NCBI GenBank assembly: GCA_020634395.1
Contig: JACKBU010000012.1
Coordinates: 1-64,000 of the forward strand
Direction: 5' to 3'
DNA length: 64,000 nt
Source: Ardenticatenaceae bacterium
GTDB lineage: Bacteria; Chloroflexota; Anaerolineae; Promineifilales; Promineifilaceae
Below, one piece after another: positions 36,131 to 43,070 of the stretch (positions within the stretch are counted from its first letter, which is position 1; each line of letters begins with the position of its first letter). The notes beneath the pieces were generated by a model. It had not been told where the DNA came from. It saw only the letters and a list, made by a program, of their open reading frames with translations, and ran no database searches. Position numbers and translations under genes: made by a program.

Positions 36131-36160
36131 TCCTTAATCCTCAGGCAGTGGCAGGAAACC

Positions 36161-36189
36161 AAAAAGGCCAACCGCAATCGAGTTGGCCT
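36161..36189 (-). terminator. Intrinsic terminator after rplL
   Basis: Read on the minus strand, AGGCCAAC (36189-36182) and GTTGGCCT (36172-36165) flank a 9-base loop and run into TTTT. It closes the ribosomal protein cluster 27 bases past the rplL stop. Confidence 0.85.
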
Positions 36190-36215
36190 CTTGGTTTTCA
36201 ATGACAAGGGGATGC

Positions 36216-36599
36216 TTATTTTAGTTCGACGACAGCGCCGGCTTCTTCCAACTTGGCTTTGGCATCCGTGGCCGCCTCTTTGCTGACGCCTTCCATCACG
36301 GTGCCCAGACCATCGACAACCTCTTTGGCCTCTTTAAGACCTAAACCGGTCAGGGCGCGAACCTCTTTAATCACATTGATCTTCTTCGGACCAATGTCTT
36401 TGAGGACTACGTTGAACTCAGTTTGTTCTTCCTCTTCAGCGGCAGCTTCGCCAGCAGCCATGACGCCAGGAACCATGCCCATAGCCATCGGCGCGGCAGC
36501 GCTTACGCCCCATTTTTCTTCCAACATTTTCGCCAGCTCAGCTGCTTCCATCAGGTTCAGGCTGCTCAGGTCTTCTACAATTTTAGCTAAATCCGCCAT
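36216..36599 (-). CDS. rplL: 50S ribosomal protein L7/L12
   Basis: The protein is 127 residues. The N-terminal dimerisation helix (DLAKIVEDLSSLNLMEAAELAKMLEE), the Ala/Gly/Met hinge and the C-terminal factor-binding domain (KINVIKEVRALTGLGLKEAKEVVDG) are all intact. It forms the ribosome stalk with L10 and recruits EF-Tu and EF-G. It follows rplJ after 56 bases, with GGAGG upstream of ATG 36599. Confidence 0.97.
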   Translation of the reverse strand: MADLAKIVEDLSSLNLMEAAELAKMLEEKWGVSAAAPMAMGMVPGVMAAGEAAAEEEEQTEFNVVLKDIGPKKINVIKEVRALTGLGLKEAKEVVDGLGTVMEGVSKEAATDAKAKLEEAGAVVELK

Positions 36600-36655
36600 T
36601 TTAAAATTACCTCCAAATTAGGTTCAGTTCTTAGATTTGATAAAATTTTGGGTGA

Positions 36656-37192
36656 TTAAGCTGCTTCCGCGGCTTCTTCACTTTTGGCATAGGCATCAAT
36701 AACGTTGATGACTTGCCGTACACCATTGGTAATGATCGATGCAATATTGGTCGCCGGAGCATTGATCAGGCCAATCAACTGGCCTCGCAACTGATCCAGG
36801 GACGGCAGTTTGGCCAGAGCCTCCACTTCCTCAACCGACAAAATACGGCCGCTTAAAATAGCGCCGCGGAGAACCATATTCTCATCACTCTTCGCAAAAT
36901 CAACCAGGGTTTTGGCCAGGGCTGGTACTTCATTCATGGCAAAACCGGTAGCGATTTGCCCCTTCAGAATTTCTGCGGGAATGGGATGATCGGTTTGTTC
37001 CAGAGCGATTTTGAGCAAAGTATTTTTGGTAATGTGGAAACGGCCGTCGGCCTTCGCTACCTCATCACGCAAAGCTTCCATTTTTTTGACATTCATACCC
37101 TTGTATTCCGTCATAAAAATGGCTCGGCTGTCATTAAGCAGTTCTGTATACTGCGCCAACAGTTCGTCTTTCCGATCTTTTGATATTGCCAA
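36656..37192 (-). CDS. rplJ: 50S ribosomal protein L10
   Basis: The protein is 178 residues. TTG 37192 is used as start, with GGAGG nine bases upstream. The family pattern is clear: LLNDSRAIFMTEYKGMNVKKMEALRDEV, then FHITKNTLLKIAL and GQIATGFA, with a C-terminal helix for L7/L12 binding. L10 anchors the stalk and, in many bacteria, binds its own mRNA leader. The leader upstream has a matching attenuator. Confidence 0.95.
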   Translation of the reverse strand: MAISKDRKDELLAQYTELLNDSRAIFMTEYKGMNVKKMEALRDEVAKADGRFHITKNTLLKIALEQTDHPIPAEILKGQIATGFAMNEVPALAKTLVDFAKSDENMVLRGAILSGRILSVEEVEALAKLPSLDQLRGQLIGLINAPATNIASIITNGVRQVINVIDAYAKSEEAAEAA

Positions 37193-37431
37193 AGGATGTC
37201 ACCTCCTTGTCAGAAAATAAAAAATCCTCGCACAACCAGCGCGAGGATTCTAAATCACATAAACACTCTGCACCCTCAACACGAGCACAGATGATGCTTC
37301 ACTATGTTTGAATCCCCACCTCGGCTGGCCAATTTAAGGCTTGAAACGACTCTTTGAGTTGTCTCGCCGCCAACTGTCTACAGCAGGAAAAAATAAATTG
37401 TTACCAAGCTCTGAAAAGAGCGAAGGATATT
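37193..37431 (-). promoter_or_regulatory. L10-type ribosomal protein leader between rplA and rplJ
   Basis: A 239-base non-coding gap separates rplA from rplJ, unlike the short gaps elsewhere in the cluster. It ends in an intrinsic terminator hairpin just before the rplJ ribosome-binding site. In many bacteria an L10 leader at this place senses free L10(L12) and controls read-through. I infer the same here from position and hairpin and have not matched the L10-binding kink-turn motif in detail. Confidence 0.6.
37213..37249 (-). terminator. Attenuator in the rplJ leader
   Basis: AATCCTCGC (37249-37241) and GCGAGGATT (37231-37223) form a perfect 9-base stem, then TTTTATTTT (37222-37214). It stands 20-60 bases ahead of the rplJ start codon and would lower rplJL output relative to rplKA unless an antiterminator forms. 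Confidence 0.8.
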
Positions 37432-38133
37432 TTACCCTACAGCTTCCGCTGTATCAAGGCGAATACCAGGACCCATAGCATTTGCCACAGTTATACGGCG
37501 AATATAGGTGCCTTTCGTGGCAGCCGGGCGATTCCGCTTAATTGCATCTATCACCGATTGCAAATTTTCACGGAGTTGCTCTTCGGTAAAGCTGGCTTTG
37601 CCAATTGGAGCATGGACATTCGCTGTCCGATCAACGCGGAATTCAACACGTCCAGCCTTGGCTTCTTCGATGAGGCGGGGCAGGTCAGAACCGGGCGCTA
37701 CTGTGCCCGCTTTAGGATTAGGCATCAACCCGCGAGGGCCCAAAATACGCCCCAAACGGCCGACTTTGCCCATCATTTGCGGTACGGCAATCGCCACGTC
37801 AAAATCAGTCCACCCAGACTGGATTTTTTGGATCACTTCATCGTCAGCAATATAGTCGGCGCCCGCTTCTTCGGCTAAACGCGCATCTTCCCCTTCGGCA
37901 AAGACCAGCACACGCACTGTTTTACCCAGACCATGCGGCAGCAGGACAACGTCGCGCACCTGTTGGTCAGCGTGCCGGGGATCAACACCTAAGCGAAAAT
38001 GCACTTCCACCGTCGGATCAAAGTTGGTATATGCCGTTTCTTTGATCAGTTTGACGGCTTCTTCCCGGCTGTACAACTTATCGCGGTCGACTTTTGCGGC
38101 CGCTTCCAAATATTTACGTCCTCGTTTTGGCAT
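37432..38133 (-). CDS. rplA: 50S ribosomal protein L1
   Basis: The protein is 233 residues. Typical stretches are KRGRKYLEAAAKVDRDKLYSREEAV, VEVHFRLGVDPRHADQQVR, LPHGLGKTVRVLVFAEG, ILGPRGLMPNPKAGTV and the C-terminal TYIRRITVANAMGPG. AAGGAG lies five bases before ATG 38133. L1 binds 23S rRNA at the exit-side stalk and can repress its own operon in other bacteria. Confidence 0.97.
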   Translation of the reverse strand: MPKRGRKYLEAAAKVDRDKLYSREEAVKLIKETAYTNFDPTVEVHFRLGVDPRHADQQVRDVVLLPHGLGKTVRVLVFAEGEDARLAEEAGADYIADDEVIQKIQSGWTDFDVAIAVPQMMGKVGRLGRILGPRGLMPNPKAGTVAPGSDLPRLIEEAKAGRVEFRVDRTANVHAPIGKASFTEEQLRENLQSVIDAIKRNRPAATKGTYIRRITVANAMGPGIRLDTAEAVG

Positions 38134-38191
38134 GATAGCTCCTTGTGGTTTTATCGAACAAAGAAATTGGTTCTCCCACGACTTTAGTCAC

Positions 38192-38617
38192 TTACTTTTC
38201 AACTGTAATGCCCATGCTGCGGGCCGTACCAGCAATGATTTTCATGGCGCTTTCTACATCGCGCGCATTGAGATCCTTCAACTTAATTTCAGCGATTTCG
38301 CGCAGTTGATCCTGGCTGATGGTGCCTACTTTGTCGCGATTGGGTACGGCGGAACCGCTTTTAACCCCGGCTGCTTTGCGCAGCAAATCGGCAGCCGGCG
38401 AAGTTTTCAGGACAAAGTTGAAGCTGCCATCCTGAAAGACTGTCACTTCAACAGGAACAATCTGCCCCACCATGCTGGATGTTTTGGCATTGTATTCCTT
38501 GCAAAACTGCATAAGGTTAATGCCGTGCGGGCCGAGCGCCGTACCGACAGGGGGAGCCGGATTCGCTTTGCCGCCATTGATTTGAATTTTTACTACTGCT
38601 TTGACTTTCTTTGCCAT
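38192..38617 (-). CDS. rplK: 50S ribosomal protein L11
   Basis: The protein is 141 residues from ATG 38617, which has GGAG six bases upstream. The frame extends further but without conserved sequence. Motifs are IKIQINGGKANPAPPVGTALGPHGINLMQFCKEYNA with VKIQINGGKA here, the KTSPAADLLRKAAG helix and VGTISQDQLREIAEIKLKDLNA. L11 forms the GTPase-associated centre with 23S rRNA. Confidence 0.97.
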   Translation of the reverse strand: MAKKVKAVVKIQINGGKANPAPPVGTALGPHGINLMQFCKEYNAKTSSMVGQIVPVEVTVFQDGSFNFVLKTSPAADLLRKAAGVKSGSAVPNRDKVGTISQDQLREIAEIKLKDLNARDVESAMKIIAGTARSMGITVEK

Positions 38618-38748
38618 TTCATTCTCCTTGGAGTCCAGGCGCCCATTTGTACAGGCTCCTCCTAACATGAAACAATGAATTGTGGCTGCTGATGTTCACC
38701 AATCACAATTCATCGTTTGCTAAAAAGACGAACGTTATTCGAATGTTA

Positions 38749-39363
38749 TTAAACTTTTTCGACGTGCAAGAAATCCAACTCGACCGGCGTTTCCCGGCCA
38801 AAGAAGGAAACCATGACCCGGACTTTGGCTTTTTCCTGGTCAATTTCTGCCACAGTGCCAATAAAATCGGCAAACGGCCCTGTACCGATACGCACTTTTT
38901 CGCCAATCTGGAAATCAAACTTGACTTTAGGCGCTTCGGCTTCCATGCGGTTCATAATTTTGGCAACTTCTTCGGGCCGCAGGGGAGTGGGGTCATTGCC
39001 CATGCCTACAAAACCGGTGACGCCAGGTGTGTTGCGGACAACGTACCAGGAATCTTCGTCTAGAAGCATTTGCACCAAAATGTAACCAGGGAATACGCGG
39101 CGTTCTACTGTTCGTCGCTTACCGTCTTTAATCTCAATTTCTTCTTCGGTGGGCACAACGACATCGAAGATTTTATCTTGCATACCCATTGTTTCGATGC
39201 GTTGCTCAATGCTGTGCCGCACTTTGTTTTCGTACCCGGAATAGCAGTGGACGACGTACCAGTAACGGCCGTCATCATCTACCGGGCTCATATCCTGATC
39301 TGCTGTCACATCTTCCTCTAGCAGATCCAGGTCATTCAATTCATCATCCATCATATCACTCAT
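38749..39363 (-). CDS. nusG: Transcription termination/antitermination factor NusG
   Basis: The protein is 204 residues from ATG 39363. GTG codons at 39369 and 39366 are in frame and possible. An acidic 30-residue N-terminal extension precedes the NGN domain (RYWYVVHCYSGYENKVRHSIEQR, RRVFPGYILVQM, VRNTPGVTGFVG). The KOW domain at the C-terminus reads GEKVRIGTGPFADFIGTVAEID. NusG couples RNA polymerase to Rho or ribosomes. The secE-nusG-rplKA order is the standard bacterial arrangement. Confidence 0.96.
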   Translation of the reverse strand: MSDMMDDELNDLDLLEEDVTADQDMSPVDDDGRYWYVVHCYSGYENKVRHSIEQRIETMGMQDKIFDVVVPTEEEIEIKDGKRRTVERRVFPGYILVQMLLDEDSWYVVRNTPGVTGFVGMGNDPTPLRPEEVAKIMNRMEAEAPKVKFDFQIGEKVRIGTGPFADFIGTVAEIDQEKAKVRVMVSFFGRETPVELDFLHVEKV

Positions 39364-39393
39364 CACCACACCACATATCCAAAAAAGTAAGCA

Positions 39394-39669
39394 CTAAACG
39401 CCTACTATCGTACGGATAAGCATGTGAATTGATTGTGAAAAAATAAGATCCCAAAACCACAAAAAAGCAGCCATTAGGGTTGAAACCGCCAGCACAATGG
39501 CGGTAAGGCGCCACGATTCTTCCCGAGTGGGCCAGGTAACTTTCCGCAGTTCACCCCGAGTTTCCCGAAAGTACCGGGTTACCGGGTTGGCCGGCTTAGC
39601 GCCCTTCTTTTCGACCTTTTTTGCCTTATCTTGTTTAGGTTTTTCGACCTTTTCTTCTTCTTTTGTCAC
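39394..39669 (-). CDS. secE: Preprotein translocase subunit SecE
   Basis: The protein is 91 residues from GTG 39669. A Lys/Glu-rich N-terminus precedes the conserved amphipathic helix RYFRETRGELRKVTWPTREESWR and one transmembrane helix (TAIVLAVSTLMAAFLWFWDLIF), the short one-helix SecE form. It is 30 bases upstream of nusG and 57 bases downstream of the tRNA-Trp gene. Confidence 0.95.
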   Translation of the reverse strand: MTKEEEKVEKPKQDKAKKVEKKGAKPANPVTRYFRETRGELRKVTWPTREESWRLTAIVLAVSTLMAAFLWFWDLIFSQSIHMLIRTIVGV

Positions 39670-39726
39670 AGCGCACCATTACCTATGATAATTAACCACT
39701 GGGCGGAACGCCGCCCAGTGGTTTTA

Positions 39727-39799
39727 CAGGGGGTGCAGGAATCGAACCCGCAGCCTACGGTTTTGGAGACCGTCGCTCTGCCAATTGAGCTAACCCCCT
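39727..39799 (-). tRNA. tRNA-Trp (CCA)
   Basis: The 73-base cloverleaf on the minus strand has acceptor arms AGGGGGT/ACCCCCT with discriminator G. The anticodon stem ACGGT/ACCGT holds loop CTCCAAA, giving anticodon CCA. The T arm GCGGG TTCGATT CCTGC is normal. The 3' CCA is not encoded. It lies between rpmG and secE, as in many bacteria. Confidence 0.97.
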
Positions 39800-39820
39800 A
39801 CATAACGCAATTATACCACT

Positions 39821-39985
39821 TTAACGCGTTTCGCGGTGCAAGCGATGGCAACGGCAGCGAGGGCAGTACTTCTGCAGTTCCATGCGCCCAGGGTCGTTCC
39901 GCCGGTTCTTCTCAGTTAAGTAATTACGCTCTTTACACTCTGTGCAAGCCAGAGTGACGTGTAAACGAACAGCTTTCTTTGCCAT
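39821..39985 (-). CDS. rpmG: 50S ribosomal protein L33
   Basis: The protein is 54 residues from ATG 39985 (MAKKAVRLHVTLACTECKERNYLTEKNRRN). It keeps two Cys pairs (CTEC and CPRC), so this is the zinc-binding form. It sits between tuf and tRNA-Trp on the same strand. Confidence 0.95.
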   Translation of the reverse strand: MAKKAVRLHVTLACTECKERNYLTEKNRRNDPGRMELQKYCPRCRCHRLHRETR

Positions 39986-40000
39986 GATAATAAACCTGTT

Positions 40001-40028
40001 GAAGGGGTGCAATCGTTTGCACCCCTTC
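40001..40028 (-). terminator. Strong hairpin between tuf and rpmG
   Basis: Perfect 12-base arms GAAGGGGTGCAA (40001-40012) and TTGCACCCCTTC (40017-40028) enclose a 4-base loop. No T-run follows on the minus strand. It may be a processing site or partial terminator that sets tuf well above the downstream genes. Confidence 0.5.
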
Positions 40029-40044
40029 TAAATGTTAGTCTAAT

Positions 40045-41247
40045 TTACTTAATAATCTGGGTAATGACGCCAGCGCCAACGGTCAGGCCGCCTTCGCGAA
40101 TGGCAAACTTGCTGCCCTGCTCCAGCGCCACTGGCACAATCAACTTCACGTTCAGGTTCACATTGTCGCCGGGCATCACCATCTCCACACCCTCCGGCAA
40201 GGTGATCTCGCCGGTTACATCCAACGTGCGGATGTAGAACTGCGGCCGATAGCCAGGGAAGAACGCCTTGTGACGGCCGCCTTCATCCTTACGCAGCACG
40301 TACACCTCACCCATGAACTCGGTGTGCGGTGTGATGCTCTTCGGCGCGGCCAGCACCTGCCCCCGCTCAATCTCGTCACGCGCCACACCACGCAGCAGCA
40401 AACCGGCATTGTCCCCAGCCTGGACCTTGTCCAGAATCTTGTGGAACATTTCCATGGAGGTCACCACCACTTTGCGCGTCTCTTCCCGCAGTCCGACGAT
40501 TTCCACTTCGCTCATCGGCGTCAGGGTGCCACGGTCCACACGACCGGTGACCACTGTGCCACGCCCTTTGATGGAGAACACATCCTCGATGGACATCAGG
40601 AAGGGTTTGTCAACCGGCCGTTCTGGCTGTGGAATGTACTCGTCCACCACGCGCATCAGCTCCCAGATGGGCGCGTATTCCGGCGCATCCGGGTCGGTGC
40701 TCTCGCACGTCAACGCCTGCAAGGCGCTGCCGCGCACGATGGGGGTCTCGTCGCCGGGGAATTCCTGGCTGTCCAGCAGCTCACGCAGTTCCAGTTCTAC
40801 CAGCTCCAGCAGTTCCTCGTCGTCCATCATGTCGCATTTGTTGAGGAAGATGACCATCGCCGGGACTTCTACCTGGCGGGCCAGCAGCACATGCTCCCGA
40901 GTCTGGGGCATGGGTCCATCAGGGGCCGCTACCACCAGAATAGCGCCGTCCATCTGCGCCGCGCCGGTGATCATGTTTTTGATGTAGTCACGATGCCCGG
41001 GGCAGTCGACGTGAGCATAGTGCCGGTTTTCGGTTTCGTATTCCACGTGGGCAATCGCGATGGTGATGCCGCGTGCTTTTTCTTCCGGCGCGTTGTCGAT
41101 CTGGTCGAAGGCCCGGAAGTCAGCCCAACCTTTCAGGGACAGCGTCTTGGTGATGGCGGCTGTCAAGGTGGTCTTGCCATGGTCGATGTGACCGATGGTG
41201 CCAATATTGCAGTGTGGCTTCTCGCGCACAAATTTTTCTTTGGCCAT
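40045..41247 (-). CDS. tuf: Elongation factor Tu
   Basis: The protein is 400 residues. The G domain has GHIDHGKTTLT, RGITI, DCPGHRDYIKNM and NKCDM. Domains II and III follow (GRGTVVTGRVDRG, LLRGV, PGYRPQFYIRTLDVTG) with the C-terminal REGGLTVGAGVITQI. It delivers aminoacyl-tRNA to the ribosome. ATG 41247 has GAGGGG eight bases upstream. It is preceded by three tRNA genes, one of them tRNA-Thr(GGT), in the order known from the E. coli tufB operon. Confidence 0.98.
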   Translation of the reverse strand: MAKEKFVREKPHCNIGTIGHIDHGKTTLTAAITKTLSLKGWADFRAFDQIDNAPEEKARGITIAIAHVEYETENRHYAHVDCPGHRDYIKNMITGAAQMDGAILVVAAPDGPMPQTREHVLLARQVEVPAMVIFLNKCDMMDDEELLELVELELRELLDSQEFPGDETPIVRGSALQALTCESTDPDAPEYAPIWELMRVVDEYIPQPERPVDKPFLMSIEDVFSIKGRGTVVTGRVDRGTLTPMSEVEIVGLREETRKVVVTSMEMFHKILDKVQAGDNAGLLLRGVARDEIERGQVLAAPKSITPHTEFMGEVYVLRKDEGGRHKAFFPGYRPQFYIRTLDVTGEITLPEGVEMVMPGDNVNLNVKLIVPVALEQGSKFAIREGGLTVGAGVITQIIK

Positions 41248-41340
41248 TGCTTAACCCCTCATATCATTAAATATGATCTATAAAATAGTACCATCTGCCC
41301 AAGCAGTAGGTACCATGTACGGTAACCTTTCACAAGAATA

Positions 41341-41377
41341 CCCCGCTACCCTCTTCAATTCTGATGAGGGAACGGGG
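41341..41377. other. Hairpin between tRNA-Thr(GGT) and tuf
   Basis: CCCCG/CGGGG (41341-41345, 41373-41377) and CCCTC/GAGGG (41349-41353, 41366-41370) make a two-part stem with a small asymmetric internal loop. It is plausible as a processing signal separating the tRNAs from the tuf message. Confidence 0.5.
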
Positions 41378-41382
41378 CATAA

Positions 41383-41455
41383 AGCCCACGATGGGATTTG
41401 AACCCATGACCTCATTCTTACCAAGAATGCGCTCTGCCGACTGAGCTACGTGGGC
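41383..41455 (-). tRNA. tRNA-Thr (GGT)
   Basis: The acceptor is GCCCACG/CGTGGGC with discriminator T. The anticodon stem CATTC/GAATG encloses loop TTGGTAA, giving anticodon GGT. The T arm ATGGG TTCAAAT CCCAT is standard. It is the last tRNA before tuf. Confidence 0.97.
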
Positions 41456-41509
41456 AATTGGCTGGCGATATAATTCAGTTTAGCCGGTATTTACGGGACT
41501 GAATTACAG

Positions 41510-41593
41510 TGGGCCAGGTAGGACTCGAACCTACGAAGGCGTTGCGCCAGCGGATTTACAGTCCGCCCCCTTTGCCACTCGGGACACTGACCC
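41510..41593 (-). tRNA. tRNA-Tyr (GTA)
   Basis: An 84-base gene with acceptor GGGTCAG/CTGGCCC (one T-G pair) and discriminator A. The anticodon stem GCGGA/TCCGC holds loop CTGTAAA, giving anticodon GTA. A long variable arm is present, as expected for bacterial tRNA-Tyr. Confidence 0.96.
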
Positions 41594-41610
41594 AGGTCTT
41601 GGTTTAGCCA

Positions 41611-41683
41611 AGCCGACGATGGGACTTGAACCCATAACCTATGCTTTACAAGAGCATTGCTCTGCCAATTGAGCTACGTCGGC
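41611..41683 (-). tRNA. tRNA-Thr (TGT)
   Basis: The acceptor is GCCGACG/CGTCGGC with discriminator T. The anticodon stem ATGCT/AGCAT with loop CTTGTAA gives anticodon TGT. It is the first gene after the promoter of the tRNA-tuf cluster. Confidence 0.97.
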
Positions 41684-41751
41684 ATGTCAACGATTATCTG
41701 TTAACTGTAAAGGTGATGCTTAATTTCAGGTACTGCGTACACCGAACGCCA

Positions 41752-41779
41752 AGTATAGCAAGTGTGGTATTTTCGTCAA
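41752..41779 (-). promoter_or_regulatory. Promoter of the tRNA-tuf cluster
   Basis: On the minus strand TTGACG (41779-41774), a 16-base spacer and TATACT (41757-41752) give a near-consensus sigma70 promoter. The expected start near 41745 leaves about 60 bases of 5' leader before tRNA-Thr(TGT). Confidence 0.7.
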
Positions 41780-41838
41780 CTAAAAGCAACGAAAGCCCTT
41801 GCCTGCAGCTGGCCTTTAGCGATTAATTTTTAGTTGAC
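41775..41838. repeat. 11-bp inverted repeat overlapping the -35 of the tRNA-tuf promoter
   Basis: GTCAACTAAAA (41775-41785) and TTTTAGTTGAC (41828-41838) are perfect inverted copies with 42 bases between them. Each carries an outward-facing TTGAC. The left one is the -35 of the tRNA promoter. The rest of the gap from 41839 to 42069 shows nothing else I can name apart from a TATAAT at 41962-41967. Confidence 0.6.
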
Positions 41839-42069
41839 TAATGTACCTGGGTGATTTTCTGACTTTAGTTTAAAGCAGGTATCGCTGTGAGGCAAATTTT
41901 GGGGGCTAACGGCCGTTTCCCGCTCCAACCCTGTCTTTCTAGAGCCACGACCAAACTGAAGTATAATGGTGGCTGTTGTGGGTTTGTGCTTTTAGGATTT
42001 GTATGGGCAGTGGATGGTTTGTACTTGTATTGAACACGACGAGTTGCTGCCAGGGATGTTTTTTGTGCG

Positions 42070-42948
42070 ATGGATGTGACGGTCAGTCATTTAAATAACC
42101 GGCTTGCGTTGCAGCTTCCGACAGAACTCCCTTTAGGGTTGGTCTTTGTGGTGGGTCGTGTGGGGCTGTTGGAGGAGGCGAAGAACGGCCGTGCTCCTCA
42201 AGTTCAGTTCACTTTGGTAGAGGAAACATACCAGGTGTACTGTGTCCTGTCGCCGCGGGCGGCGAGCGAGGTGGCACTCCAGCATGGCATGACGATTCGC
42301 GCTGGCGGGCATCTGGCATTTGATCCCCAGCGCGCCGGATATTATTTGTTCGTGCGGGACGTGGAAATTGTGCATGTTCCGCTGGCGGATGAACCGGCGC
42401 CGCCGCCGCTAGTGGAACTGCCCCCCGAAGATAGAACGGCCGTAGAGGCTATTCTGGCCGACATCAAAAAGCGCTCTGATGCGGCTAACCTGGCTCAGGC
42501 CGACTTGCCGGTCTGGGTCCAGAAAATTGCACCGCCAGAGGTGCAGGCCGAAATCGAGGAGGACGTGGAACCGTCCGTGCGTGTAAATCCACCCTCTCTA
42601 AAAACGCCGTCTTCCGGTGTGGAGTCGCTTGATGCCGGCTTGTTGGCCCGGTTATCTGCCGCAATGGACAGCGATGAAGAGCTGGAGCTGACACCTGAGA
42701 TGCTGGTGGAGTATGCGGATCAGTTGGAGGAGCCGCCCATTGTGCCCGACACGCGCCCTTATGACGTGCCACCGCCGGCCGAACTATTGGCCGAAACGGC
42801 CGTTCCCCGGCCTGCTGTCGGATTGGAAGATCCCGAGGCCGTTAAACCTCTCGCCCGACACAACACCGATTTTTGGATGGTGCTGCTCATTTTAGCCTTC
42901 ATTGTGGTGGCTGTTGTCCTGGTGGTTGCCATTATCACCATGTTGTAG
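42070..42948 (+). CDS. Tail-anchored protein of unknown function
   Basis: The protein is 292 residues. The first 105 residues form a compact beta-rich domain (GLVFVVGRVGLLEEAKNGRAPQVQFTLVEETYQVYCVL) that recalls an OB-like fold, though this is only a visual impression. The middle (110-260) is an acidic, Pro-rich linker. The end has one hydrophobic helix (FWMVLLILAFIVVAVVLVVAIITML), so the protein should be anchored with its bulk in the cytoplasm. A TATAAT at 41962-41967 may be its promoter, though no good -35 is seen. I do not recognise the family. Confidence 0.7.
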   Translation: MDVTVSHLNNRLALQLPTELPLGLVFVVGRVGLLEEAKNGRAPQVQFTLVEETYQVYCVLSPRAASEVALQHGMTIRAGGHLAFDPQRAGYYLFVRDVEIVHVPLADEPAPPPLVELPPEDRTAVEAILADIKKRSDAANLAQADLPVWVQKIAPPEVQAEIEEDVEPSVRVNPPSLKTPSSGVESLDAGLLARLSAAMDSDEELELTPEMLVEYADQLEEPPIVPDTRPYDVPPPAELLAETAVPRPAVGLEDPEAVKPLARHNTDFWMVLLILAFIVVAVVLVVAIITML

Positions 42949-42985
42949 TTTCTGAGGAAACTTCACCGGCTGCCGACCACCGTTC

Positions 42986-43041
42986 AACCTCCCGGAGGTT
43001 TTTAGGGCAGCACAAAGTCAAGCAACAACCTCCGGGAGGTT
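42986..43041. repeat. Pair of mirror palindromes AACCTCCcGGAGGTT
   Basis: AACCTCC-C-GGAGGTT (42986-43000) and AACCTCC-G-GGAGGTT (43027-43041) are each self-complementary and are reverse complements of one another. They can form two small hairpins or one large one between the two genes. Confidence 0.7.
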
Positions 43042-43070
43042 GATTTACGAAGGGGTTAAAAGGAAAAGTG

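Noticed and set aside
40270..41283. Plus-strand open frame of 337 codons opposite tuf
   Set aside because: It is the complement of the highly conserved EF-Tu gene.
43021..43060. Hairpin at 42986-43041 as a terminator
   Set aside because: No T-run follows on either strand, so I list it only as a palindromic repeat.
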